DNA of 64,000 nucleotides from CAVXTT01 sp963764685 (GTDB taxonomy: Bacteria; Bacteroidota; Ignavibacteria; Ignavibacteriales; Ignavibacteriaceae), in the NCBI GenBank assembly GCA_963764685.1, contig CAVXTT010000022.1, positions 1 through 64,000 of the forward strand. The letters run 5' to 3'. Position 1 is the first letter of the stretch. The number at the start of each line of letters is the position of its first letter. A model generated the notes under the pieces. It saw only the letters and a program-made list of their open reading frames with translations. It did no database searches and was not told the DNA's origin. This document shows, piece after piece, positions 27,445 to 38,100 of this stretch. The position numbers and the translations under genes were made by a program.

Positions 27445-29606
27445 ATGAATTACATATATAAGAATTTATGAGAAAGATGTTTAGTACTTGCTCTCTTAAG
27501 TTGTCTGTCTTTGCCCAAAGCGGGATGAGTACTGAGCACAAAGTAGTTTCAGCAGGTCCGGCTCCTAATGGTGATTTATATCAGTCAGTCACTGCCCCCT
27601 CATCTGACAATCCGGCGTTAAAGCGTATGCTTTCTGGAATTATGTCATAAAATACTTTGTCGATGCCGATACCTGCCGGGACTACCATTTAACACAATAA
27701 ATATTTTTCAGCCTCCGGATTTCGCATCCTCAATGACTAAGGGGGGTGATGGAAATTATTATCTGATTACTCACGAACCTGCTTTATATAAATTTAACAA
27801 TATTACAGGTGCAGTAACGTTGCTGGGATCCATAACCGGTCTATCAGGAAATACACCGAACGGGATTTCATACAATCCCGCAAACAGTACTTACTACATT
27901 ATTACTCCCGAATATTTATTTTCGTTTAATATTTCTACCAGGACCGCCGCTCTGATCGGGAGTATGGGAGTTCCATAAGTCTGTCTTTATCGACCTTTGT
28001 TTTAATGAAGGGGGTGCCTGCTATGCTTATGATATTGAAACTGATGCCGGTTATATAATAAACCCGGCTACAGGCAAGGCAACATTTTTAGGACCCCTTG
28101 GATATATAGCAAACTATGGCCAGGGTATGAGCTATGATATGGAAACAGGAACAATATATTTAAGCGCCTGGAACTTTGGTCAAACACACAGGTCAGCTGA
28201 GAACAATGGATCCCGGTACAGGCGCAACAACACTCTTAACCAGCTGGGGCAACCAGCAACTTGCTCCCTTTGCCCTGGACACTCAATTTCCGGCCCCTTC
28301 GAATATTCCCCAGCCAAATAACCCGAATCCTCCTGACCTTGCTGTGAATATTCCCGTAAGCGGTAACACCCTTGGCTGGAATAATGGTACCGGAACAACA
28401 AGTAATGAAGTATGGTTCGGTTCTGTAGGCAATGTTGCAAAAGTATATGACGGACCGGCAATAACTTCTTACTCATTACCAGTTTTAAGCTACCAAACTA
28501 AATATTTGTGGTGGGTAGTTTGTAAAAATGCCTCCGGCAAAACCCAGGGATTGCCATGGACATTCACAACTCTTCAGGATCCGAATTATTTTGTTGCATT
28601 CCAGGAGCCATTCAATAATGGAAGTTGCTGGACTCCAATCGGACCCCAAGGTCTGACAAATTGGGGCATTTCCCCTACAAATAATGCAGGCGGTTCTCCT
28701 CCGTCAGAACTGGATTTGTTTTATGATCCGATTTTTAACGGTTTATCAAGAGTTATTTCCTGCCCCATAAACAGCAGTAATTTATATCAGAACACTGTTA
28801 CGTTCAGACATTCATTCGACTTATATCTATCTCCAGGCCCTTCAATCGGTTTGGCTGTAACCTATGACGGAGGTGCCACCAGCACTGTATTTGGGAGACT
28901 ACTCCTATTGAGGATATCGATGGTCAGCGAAATAACTGTAAGTTTCACACCATTATCAAGCGATTACCAGTTAATATTTTTCTTAAACGGAAATATTTTT
29001 CTGATAAATCAATGGGATATAGATGATGTTACGGTTGATTATGTACTCCCGGTGGAATTGTCGTCATTTACAGCGGTCCCGGTTGATCAAGGAGCTGAAT
29101 TAAACTGGTCAACGGCAACAGAGACAAACAATAAGGGTTTTGAACTTCAGAGATCTGATGGAACTGAGTTCCGGACAATCGGATTTATTGAAGGGCATGG
29201 TACAACTTCAGAAGCACAAAATTATACTTATACAGACAAAAATCTTCTCTCCGGCAAATACAGTTACAGACTTAAACAAATTGACTTTGACGGAGCATTT
29301 CAATATTCAAAAACAATTGATGTAGAGATTTCTTCGGTCAGTGAGTTTGCATTAAATCAAAACTATCCTAATCCATTCAACCCGAGCACGATGATACAGT
29401 TTTCTCTTCCCGAAAATTCCGACAACGTGAAGCTGTCAGTGTTCAATGCCCTGGGACAGAAGGTAGCTGAACTGGTGAGCGGTTCACTTGCTGCAGGAAA
29501 ATATAATTATCAATGGAATGCTAACAATTTCGCATCGGGTATTTATACGTATGAATTAAGAACAGATCATTTTGTTTCAGTTAAAAAGATGATGCTGGTA
29601 AAATAA
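27445..29606 (+). CDS. T9SS-secreted protein, tandem paralogue 1 (array gene 2), frameshifted
   Basis: About 720 codons. The ATG at 27445 (MNYIYKN) matches the start of the next gene, MNYLYKR. Signal peptide, then EHKVVSAGPAPNGDLY, then propeller-like strands MTKGGDGNYYLITHEPALYKFNNITGAVTLLG. A fibronectin-like segment follows (KTKYLWWVVCKNASGKTQGLPWTF), then a jelly-roll (CWTPIGPQG...), a VELSSFTAVPVDQGAELNWSTATETNN module and a sorting domain. Frames break at about 27475, 27625, 27700, 27975 and 28190. Function unknown. Confidence 0.78.
28176..29606 (+). CDS. C-terminal unbroken segment of array gene 2
   Basis: 476 residues, from the QLRTMDPGTGATTLLTSWG strand to the sorting domain ending FVSVKKMMLVK. 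The starting methionine is not a real start. Confidence 0.6.
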   Translation: MVKHTGQLRTMDPGTGATTLLTSWGNQQLAPFALDTQFPAPSNIPQPNNPNPPDLAVNIPVSGNTLGWNNGTGTTSNEVWFGSVGNVAKVYDGPAITSYSLPVLSYQTKYLWWVVCKNASGKTQGLPWTFTTLQDPNYFVAFQEPFNNGSCWTPIGPQGLTNWGISPTNNAGGSPPSELDLFYDPIFNGLSRVISCPINSSNLYQNTVTFRHSFDLYLSPGPSIGLAVTYDGGATSTVFGRLLLLRISMVSEITVSFTPLSSDYQLIFFLNGNIFLINQWDIDDVTVDYVLPVELSSFTAVPVDQGAELNWSTATETNNKGFELQRSDGTEFRTIGFIEGHGTTSEAQNYTYTDKNLLSGKYSYRLKQIDFDGAFQYSKTIDVEISSVSEFALNQNYPNPFNPSTMIQFSLPENSDNVKLSVFNALGQKVAELVSGSLAAGKYNYQWNANNFASGIYTYELRTDHFVSVKKMMLVK

Positions 29607-29665
29607 ATTAAAACCCTCAGAGAGGGGGCTGCCAATGCTGTTTTAAAATAAATAGTGAAAGAACG

Positions 29666-30355
29666 ATGAATTACTTATACAAAAGAATGATGACAAAGAT
29701 TTTATTACTTGTTCTCATAAGCTGCTCAGTGTTTGCCCAAAGCGGAAGAATACAGCACAAAGTAGTTTCAACAGGTCCGGTTCCTTATGGTGATTTATAC
29801 AATCAGTCAGCCGTCCCATCGTCTGACAACCCAGCCCTGCTGGCCTATGCTTTCGAGAATTGGTCACACTCAACTTTGTCGATGCCTATACCGGCCGGAA
29901 CACCATTTAACACAATGAATATTTTTCAGCCTCCGGCTTTCGCATCCTCGATGACTAAAGGGGGCGATGGAAATTACTATCTTATTACGCACGAGCCTGC
30001 TTTATATCAATTTAATAATATTACCGGTGCTGTTACTTTGCTGGGATCCATAGCAGGTCTTGCAGGAAATTTACCTAACGGGATTTCATACAATCCTGCA
30101 AACAGTACTTACTACATTATTACCTCAGAAAATTTATTTTCGTTTAATATTTCCACCAGGGTAGCGACTTTAATCGGGAATATGGGTGTTCCATTCAGTG
30201 CCTTTATCGACCTTTGTTTTAATGAGGGAGGTGCCTGCTATGCTTATGATATTGAAACTGATGCCGAGTTATATAATAAACCCGGCTACAGGCAAAGCAA
30301 CATTATTAGGACCCCTTGGATATATAGCAAACTATGGCCAGGGTATGAGCTATGA
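29666..30355 (+). CDS. N-terminal unbroken segment of array gene 3
   Basis: 229 residues from a real start: signal peptide, KVVSTGPVPYGDLYNQ and GGDGNYYLITHEPALYQF. It leaves frame near DAELYN, where the twin gene encodes DAGYIINPATGKATLLG. Confidence 0.6.
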   Translation: MNYLYKRMMTKILLLVLISCSVFAQSGRIQHKVVSTGPVPYGDLYNQSAVPSSDNPALLAYAFENWSHSTLSMPIPAGTPFNTMNIFQPPAFASSMTKGGDGNYYLITHEPALYQFNNITGAVTLLGSIAGLAGNLPNGISYNPANSTYYIITSENLFSFNISTRVATLIGNMGVPFSAFIDLCFNEGGACYAYDIETDAELYNKPGYRQSNIIRTPWIYSKLWPGYEL

Positions 30356-31839
30356 TATGGAAACAGGAACAATATATTTAAGCGCATTTAACTTTGCTCA
30401 AAACGCAGGTCAGCTGAGAACAATGGATCCCGGTACGGGCGCAACAACACTTACTCAACAGCTGGGGCAACCAGCAAATTGCAGCTTTTGCCCTGGACAC
30501 TCAATTTCCGGCCCCTTCGAATATTCCCCAGCCGAATAACCCGAATCCGCCTGATCTTTCTGTGAATATTCCCGTCAGCGGTAACGCCCTTAGCTGGAAT
30601 AATGGTACCGGAACAACAAGTAATGAAATATGGTTCGGTTCTGCGGGTCAATGTTGCAAAAGTATATGACGGACCGGCAATAACTTCTTATTCATTACCA
30701 GCTTTAACCTATCAAACTAAATATTTATGGTGGGTAGTTTGTAAAAATTCCAACGGGAAAACCCAGGGATTACCATGGACATTCACAACTATACAGAATC
30801 CAAATTATTTTGTTGCATTCCAGGAGCCATTTAATAACGGAAGTTGCTGGACTCCAATCGGACCGCAAGGTCTGGAAAATTGGGGTATTTCCCCTACAAA
30901 TAATGCAGGCGGTTCCCCTCCGTCAGAATTGGATTTATTTTATGATCCAATTTTTAATGGTTTATCAAGAGTTATGTCCTGCACCATAAACAGCAGTAAT
31001 TTATATCAGAACACTGTTACGTTCAGACATTATTATGACTTATATATGTCTGCAGGTCCTTCAATCGGTTTAGCTGTAACCTATGACGGGGGTGCTACCG
31101 AGCACTGTCATTTGGCAGATTACTCCTATTGAGGATATCCTTGCCCAGCAAATAACAGCAAGCTTCACACCGGTATCAAGTGATTACCAGTTGATATTTT
31201 TCTTAAGCGGTAGTAATTATTATATGAATCAGTGGGATATAGATGATGTAGTTGTTGATTATGTACTCCCGGTGGAATTGTCATCATTCACAGCCGTCGC
31301 ATTTGAAAAGGGAGTTGAATTAAACTGGTCAACAGCAACAGAGACAAACAATAAAGGTTTTGAACTTCAAAGATCTGATGGATACTGAGTTCCAGACAAT
31401 TGGATTCATTGAAGGACACGGTACAACTTCAGAAGCACAAACTTATACTTATACAGATAGAAATCTTCTTTCCGGTAAGTACAGCTACAGGTTAAAGCAG
31501 ATTGATTTTGACGGAGCATTTCAATATTCAAATACAATTGAAGTAGAGATTTCTTCAGTCAGCGGATTTGCACTGAATCAGAACTATCCTAATCCGTTTA
31601 ATCCCGGTACAAGCATATCATTCAGCCTGGCTGTTGATTCAAAAGTCAGTCTGAAGGTCTTTGATATACTTGGTCAGGAAGTTGCATCTCTTGTAGATGG
31701 TAACCTGGCGGCAGGCGGCCATAAGGTTGATTTCAATGCTGAGTCATTGAACTCAGGAGTTTATGTTTACCGGATTGATGCATCGGGAATTAATGGAAAG
31801 AACTTTACAGATATAAAGAAAATGTTACTTCTTAAATAA
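29666..31839 (+). CDS. T9SS-secreted protein, tandem paralogue 2 (array gene 3), frameshifted
   Basis: About 725 codons, with the same domain order as 27445-29606 and high nucleotide similarity throughout the N-terminal two thirds. Signal peptide LLVLISCSVFAQ. Breaks at about 30265, 30520, 30645, 31100 and 31380. The sorting domain differs: PFNPGTSISFSLAVDSKVSLKVFDILGQEVASLVDG instead of the PSTMIQFSLPENSDNVKLSVF type of its twin. A tandem duplication followed by C-terminal exchange is the simplest account. Confidence 0.78.
31360..31839 (+). CDS. C-terminal sorting-domain segment of array gene 3
   Basis: 159 residues: FQTIGFIEGHGTTSEAQTYTYTDRNLLSGKYSYRLKQ module, then a T9SS type A domain ending ITDIKKMLLLK-like (FTDIKKMLLLK). 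A fragment, not a gene of its own. Confidence 0.55.
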   Translation: MNFKDLMDTEFQTIGFIEGHGTTSEAQTYTYTDRNLLSGKYSYRLKQIDFDGAFQYSNTIEVEISSVSGFALNQNYPNPFNPGTSISFSLAVDSKVSLKVFDILGQEVASLVDGNLAAGGHKVDFNAESLNSGVYVYRIDASGINGKNFTDIKKMLLLK

Positions 31840-31893
31840 ATATAACGGATAAAAACCCTAACTATTTCTTAAAAAATCAAAGGGAATACTCTT

Positions 31894-34800
31894 ATGAAAA
31901 AATTCTTACTCATGGGGCTGGTTGCTTTTTCAATTATGGTAAATGCACAGTCAGACCCGAATCTTAAATGGCTCCACCCCTCACCCCAGGGATGGGATTT
32001 AATTTGGATGAAAATGTTTGATGCCAACACCTGGTATCTTGCCGGTCAGTATGGCATATTTATGAAGACGACTGATGGCGGTCAAACCTGGAAAACTAAT
32101 AACAAAGCAGGCTGGCCTAATGCAGCATACCCTAATGCACTTACTAACTGGCATGCCAACGACAGCCTGGTTTTTTGATCAGAACAATGGCATTATCTGT
32201 CCGAGAAACGGTGCGGGCATTCTAAAAACAACAGACGGCGGTGAAACCTTTGATACGCTGCGGATTTTTCAGCCCGTGACTCCTTATGGGAAAGAACAGT
32301 GAACGGGATTTATTTTGTCAATTCAAATCTTGGTTTTATTTGCGGGGCTAAGGAGGACAATTTAATACACAGTTAAAATTTTAAAAACTACAGACGGGGG
32401 AAACACCTGGGAGGAGCTGCCGAATTTACCGGATGCTGTAGATTATACGCGATGTATTTGCAACCAGTGATTTAAATATAACTGCGTGTACCGACAAGGC
32501 GGACAAATTTATAAAACAACGGACGGCGGAGACAACTGGAATATTATTCAGACACCTACAACTCAGCCTCTGTATGACCTGGAATTTGTGAATGATACCG
32601 TGGGATATGTTTGCGGAGGAGTTGGTTTCTTTAAATCTACAACCGACGGCGGTTTTACCTGGACGGGCGGAGTAAACACACCAACCTCGTATACTAATTA
32701 CAAAATCAAAGCAGTTAATAATGAAATTTATGTGGCTGGTGATTATACGAAAATGTTCAAGTCTACCAACGGCGGCGCAAGCTGGGATACCTTCTCTGCC
32801 CTCAATCCGCAACGAATTATTCCGGCTTTAGTTATTGCATGGATGTAGTCGGTTCAACTGTTGTTGCCGCAGGAAGATATGGCAACATATATAAATCAAC
32901 CAACGGCGGCAGTACCTTTACCAGTCTTTCGCAAAGGTTCACTGATTGGGGGGTCGATTCAAGCTTATATGTTGGTACATCCGGTAAGATAATTGGAGCC
33001 GGACATTGGAGCGATACTTATCCCGGTTGTATTATTTATTCTAATGACGGGGGCAGCTACCTGGCAGGCAAGTTCTGTTGATCAGGAGGCACTATGCTTA
33101 ACAGGCTGCAGATGTTTGATAATAATAATGGCTATATTATCGGCGAACGGTGGATATTTTGGAAAGACTACTAATGGCGGGATAAATCTAACACCTTATA
33201 TCGATTCCCTTCAGCGGAGGTAAGAATTTTATAGATCTTGACTTCATTGATCAAAACACCGGCTGGCTTGTCGGCGGCCCTGACGGTCCGGGAACCGTAA
33301 TTGTAGCCAAAACCACTGATGGAGGACTACCTGGATTGATCAATCACAATCCACTCTAGGGTGGACGCATCAAGGGAATGGATATGGTTGATGCCAATAT
33401 TGGATATTTCGCTCACGCTGACAGTTCATAAAACAACTGATGGCGGTACCAACCTGGGTGCCATTAACCGCTTCCCCGGTGTGGGTAATTTTGAAAAAGT
33501 TAAGGCATTCGATGCTAATAATGTTTATGCTGTTGGTAATACCGGAGGTCTCCCAACGTTGGTGTTTTCTATAAAACTACCGATGGGGGAACAACCTGGT
33601 CACAGGTACCCACACCTATCCCAGCAGGTGTCATTTTTTGATCAGGACTGGGTGGATATGAATAATGGAGTTATTGTCGGTACACTGGGACTGATATTAA
33701 AGACCAGTGACGGCGGAACAACCTGGACAGTAATGAATACCGGAGGATGGACAGTTTATGATGTCCAGATGATCAGTGCCGATAATTTTTATGTAGCAGG
33801 CAGGGAATGGACAGATATTCAGATATGGCGATGCGCCGGCAGTAACAACATTCCAGTTAACAGTAAACGTAGCAAACGGATGGAATATGGTATCCATTCC
33901 GGGATTACATCCAACCAACCAGAATGTAATAACCTGGTGGCCGGGTAAAGATCCTGCAGCAGGAGTATTTAAGTTCGCAGGCAGGTTATCAGGCAGTAAC
34001 TGCGGCAGTACCCGGAACAGGTTACTGGATGAAGCATGTCGGTGCAAACACCTATAACACTGGTGATGAATGGCCGGCAGGCGGAATCAACTTTGTAGCT
34101 CACGATCCTATATCGGCTATATCAGGATGGAATCTGTTCGGCGGTTACGAACAATCAGTTTCTGCTACCGCGGTAACAACAACACCTCCCGGACTTATCA
34201 ATCGGTTCAATATTTAAATATTCCGGTGGTTATGTAGCAGCTACGACAATTGATCCCGGGTACGGATATTGGGTAAAGCTGACAGGAGCAGGACAAATAA
34301 ACATACCTTCTGCACTTTCAGGTCCTCAGAAACAGGTAACATCATCAACAGAAGGTTTCGGTAAGATCATCAATTACCGATAAAACAGGAAAGAGTTATA
34401 CACTATACTGCAGCAAAGAGTAATACGGACCTTAACCAGTATGAACTTCCTCCGATGCCTCCGCAGGGAATGTTTGATGTCCGTTACTCAAGCCAGAGAT
34501 TTGCTGAGAAGCTCAGTACCGCTCAGGCAATAGAGATGACAGGAGTACAATATCCTGTAAAGATTAAAGCAGAAGGAACCGGAATAATACTTACAGATGA
34601 AAAAGGAAAAGAGATAGCAAGACTAAAGACAGGCGAAGAAGTAAGTGTAAATACTGCAGGTAAGTTGTATGTAACAGAGAATGTAGTGCCGTTGGAATTT
34701 TCACTGGCTCAGAATTATCCTAATCCGTTTAACCCCAGCACATCGATAGAGTTCTCACTTCCTGAGAATGCGGCTAATGTAAAGCTGTCGATATATAATG

Positions 34801-34958
34801 CATTGGGACAAAAAGTAGCAGAGCTGGTTAATACATCACTTGCAGCAGGGAAATACAGTTATCAGTGGAATGCAGCAAATGCAGCTACCGGTGTATATAT
34901 ATATGAACTAAGAACAGAAAAATTTGCATCAATAAAGAAAATGATGCTGTTGAAATAA
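31894..34958 (+). CDS. T9SS-secreted YCF48/BNR-propeller protein (array gene 4), frameshifted
   Basis: About 1,020 codons. MKKFLLMGLVAFSIMVNAQ is a clear signal peptide. Repeated KTTDGG-x-T/N-W blades run from 32070 to 33730, as in YCF48-type seven-bladed propellers. Then come the shared cassette (33848-34958) and a sorting domain. Frame changes at about 32160, 32300, 32350, 32440, 32800, 33070, 33215, 33340, 33580, 33975, 34200 and 34380. The intact gene at 43743-46238 has the same N-terminal architecture (WKFTHPTPQ here is LKWLHPSPQ), supporting the reconstruction. Confidence 0.75.
33848..34958 (+). repeat. Shared C-terminal cassette, copy 3
   Basis: Begins TFQLTVNVANGWNMVSIPG and ends FASIKKMMLLK. 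The nucleotide sequence around aacctggtggccgggtaaag is almost the same as in copy 4. Attached here to a YCF48-like propeller. Confidence 0.82.
34455..34958 (+). CDS. C-terminal unbroken segment of array gene 4
   Basis: 167 residues: PPQGMFDVRYSSQRFAEKLS, IILTDEKGKEIARLKTGEEVS and the sorting domain with NYPNPFNPSTSIEFSLPENAANVKL. Fragment of the larger gene. Confidence 0.55.
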   Translation: MPPQGMFDVRYSSQRFAEKLSTAQAIEMTGVQYPVKIKAEGTGIILTDEKGKEIARLKTGEEVSVNTAGKLYVTENVVPLEFSLAQNYPNPFNPSTSIEFSLPENAANVKLSIYNALGQKVAELVNTSLAAGKYSYQWNAANAATGVYIYELRTEKFASIKKMMLLK

Positions 34959-34979
34959 TTCTAATACCCTCATTTACAA

Positions 34980-35017
34980 GGAAAGCCCGATGAATCATTC
35001 GTGAAAAAGGGCTTTCC
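34980..35017 (+). terminator. Hairpin terminator after array gene 4
   Basis: A 9-bp perfect stem (34980-34988/35009-35017), ggaaagccc/gggctttcc, with a 20-base loop. It lies 22 bases after the stop. The stem sequence resembles that of the 27385 hairpin. Confidence 0.6.
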
Positions 35018-35118
35018 GATATTTTATGAAATAATGATCTGTTTTCTTAGACAATAAAACTAATGAATAAAACCTTTGTTCAATTTAATTCACTTATCTT
35101 AATCAATTAGGAGGGATT

Positions 35119-38100
35119 ATGTTCAAAAACATACTCATGAACTTTTCGCTTATCTTCTTCCTTATGCTGATTTCATTTTCGCAGATATTATGCGCAGGGA
35201 ATATCCGGTACTTATACCATCCCCGGTGCTGAATTTGCGACTATTAAAGCAGCAATAGATTCTTTGAATCTGGTAGGAGTAGGCACAGGCGGTGTAACAT
35301 TTAATGTTACCGCTGCTTATACAGAACCAACAACCGACGCGCTGGTTTTAACAGCGACAGGAACATCCGGCAACCCGATTGTCTTCCAGAAAACGGGCGT
35401 CGGCGCTAACCCATTAATATCAAGAACGGATGCCGGAACATTAGCACCTACGAAGCTTGGTGCACAAGGTGATGCCGTTTTAATTATTCAGGGTTCAGAT
35501 TACGTCACATTTGATGGTATTGACGTTTCTACCGCCCTGGAAACTATAGAATATGGTTACTATTTACGTAAGGCCGGTGTTACAGATGGCTGTAAATACG
35601 TTACTATTAAAAACTCAGTGATTGATTTAACCAAAGGAACCAGCAGATTTGTTGTAGGAATCTATTCCTCCAATAATGATGCTGCTACTGCAGTAACAGA
35701 CTCAATTGGTATTACTGTTACTACCACAGGAGGCAGAAATGAATATGTAACCCTCACAGGAAATACAATTCAGGATGTCTTTTCCGGAATTTATGTGAAA
35801 GGGTATAACCATACAGTTACACCTTATGATTTACAGGACTTCAACTTTACTATCGGTACAAGCGGCCAGGGAAATACTATCCGGAATTATGCCGGTAATG
35901 TGACTCCGGCAACAGTAACAGCGTATGGCATATTGCTCCATAACCATACTAATCCCACAGTCAGTTATAATACAATAGACAACGCAAAGGCGGTGGAGTT
36001 AATGCCTCCAGCGTTATTCATGGTATCTATATGTGGGGAACTGCCGCAACTAACCTGGGTGGTGATGTTGTTATGAATAATAATAATATTACTATCAATC
36101 AGGGAAGTTTAGGAGCAGTCAATTGTCTTACTATCGCACAGAATAGTACTTTCGATGACTGTAAATAATAATACCTTCAGTATAGGAACATTCGCAACAA
36201 CAACGGGGCAATCCTATCTGATTAACATAACCGGTACTGCTACAACCAAAACCGTTAACGGAAATCAGAACAGCGGTCTGATTAGTAAAACAGTTACCGG
36301 TGGTGGTCTTACCTGTCTTGCCAGTTCCGGAAACACTCTTACTGTTGGGACTGAAACTTTTACCGGAAACAAATTTTCGGGCATTACTTTAATAGGTACT
36401 GCCGGCTTTACAGGTATATCAGTATCTTCTTCCGGCAGCCCGGCAACGTGCACCAGATCCTTTTATAACAACAAAGTATCGGATGTAACTATGGTTTCCG
36501 GAGCATTCACCGGAATGAACTGCGGTACCATTTTAACACAGGAAGTTTATAATGATACCGTAATGAATTGCAGCGGCACAGGTAGTGCCACCGGTATCAG
36601 CACCGCATCCTCAGCAGCCGGTCTTACCGAAACTGTGAGAGATAATTATGTTACAGGATTGAACTTCGCAGGAGGAAGCGGAACCTTTACCGGTATAGGT
36701 ACCGGCGGACCCTCAGCTACCTCCACCAGATATCTTTATAACAATACCGTAACAAATTGTGCAGGCGGTACCGGATTCCAAAGCTATGGAATCAACGGCG
36801 GGAACATAACTAACCAGGAAATATATAATAATGTGGTTTCCGGCATCACCGCAGGAGGTAACTTAAATGGGTTAACTTTCGCTTCCCAAGCGCAACGGCA
36901 TTTCCACAGTTTATAATAATACTGTTTATGATCTGACTACAACCGGCGATAAGAGCTGTGATTGGAATATCCAACGCGTCTACCGGGACAACATATTTTT
37001 ATAAAAACAGTGTCTCTAAGCTAAGAGCATACCAATACCGGTACTGCTGTCACAACCGTAAGAGGTATTGACGTTACTACCGGGTATAAAAATTATGTTT
37101 ATAATAACATGGTTTCCGACTTAAACGCAACCCACTACAACTGCAACAGGCAACGTCGTATATCGGGATCAATTCTACACAGAGTTGCTACCAGCTAATA
37201 CAATTTATTTGTATAATAACACTGTATATGTTAACTCAACCGGTACAACATATAAATCATATGGAATATATTCCAATTCAGGACACAATACTGAATTAAG
37301 GAATAACCTGGTTGTAAATAACTCGGCCGGTTTAGCTTTCGCATACGGCAGAAGCTCAAATGCATTGGGTACTTATTCCCTCCTGTCGGATAATAATAAT
37401 TTTTATTCGAGCATATAAGACTTATATCGTGGTACGGTACCGTATACCGCTTACAACTATAAGCCAATTTAAAGCAAGGGTCTACCCCAGGGAACAGAGC
37501 TCTTTTGCTGAAAATTCTCCTTTTGTGAATGTTGCAACTGCACCGTTTGATGTTCATATCAATACAGCAATTGCAAGCCAGACAGAATCAGGCGGAGCTC
37601 CGGTTACAACTCCTATTGCTATTACAAATGACTACGACGGCGACGTGAGAAACGCAACTTATCCCTGACGTCGGAGCAGACGAATTTACAGGAATTGCCT
37701 CCGATTTAACCGGTCCGGCCATAGTATACACTCCTTTAGGTTATACCGGCAGCCTGACCGACAGGACATTAATAGTCAATATCTCAGACCCGAGCGGCGT
37801 TTCTTCAACTGCGCCCGGAATGCCCATCCTTTACTGGAAGAAACATTCCGACAGTACCTGGACGGCAGATACAGTTGCCACAGTTGCAGGGAATGATTAT
37901 ACATTCACCTTCGGCGGCGGCGCTGCACCAAATGACACTGTACTTTATTATGTCGCTGCACAGGATTTAGCAACAACTCCGAATGTAAGGATAGTTCCTA
38001 CCCCCGGTTCCGGTGGTTATACATCAAATCCTCCTGCAGCATCAACACCTCCTACCAATCCTGACAGGTACGTGATCAGCAGCGTATCTTTAGCAGGAGA

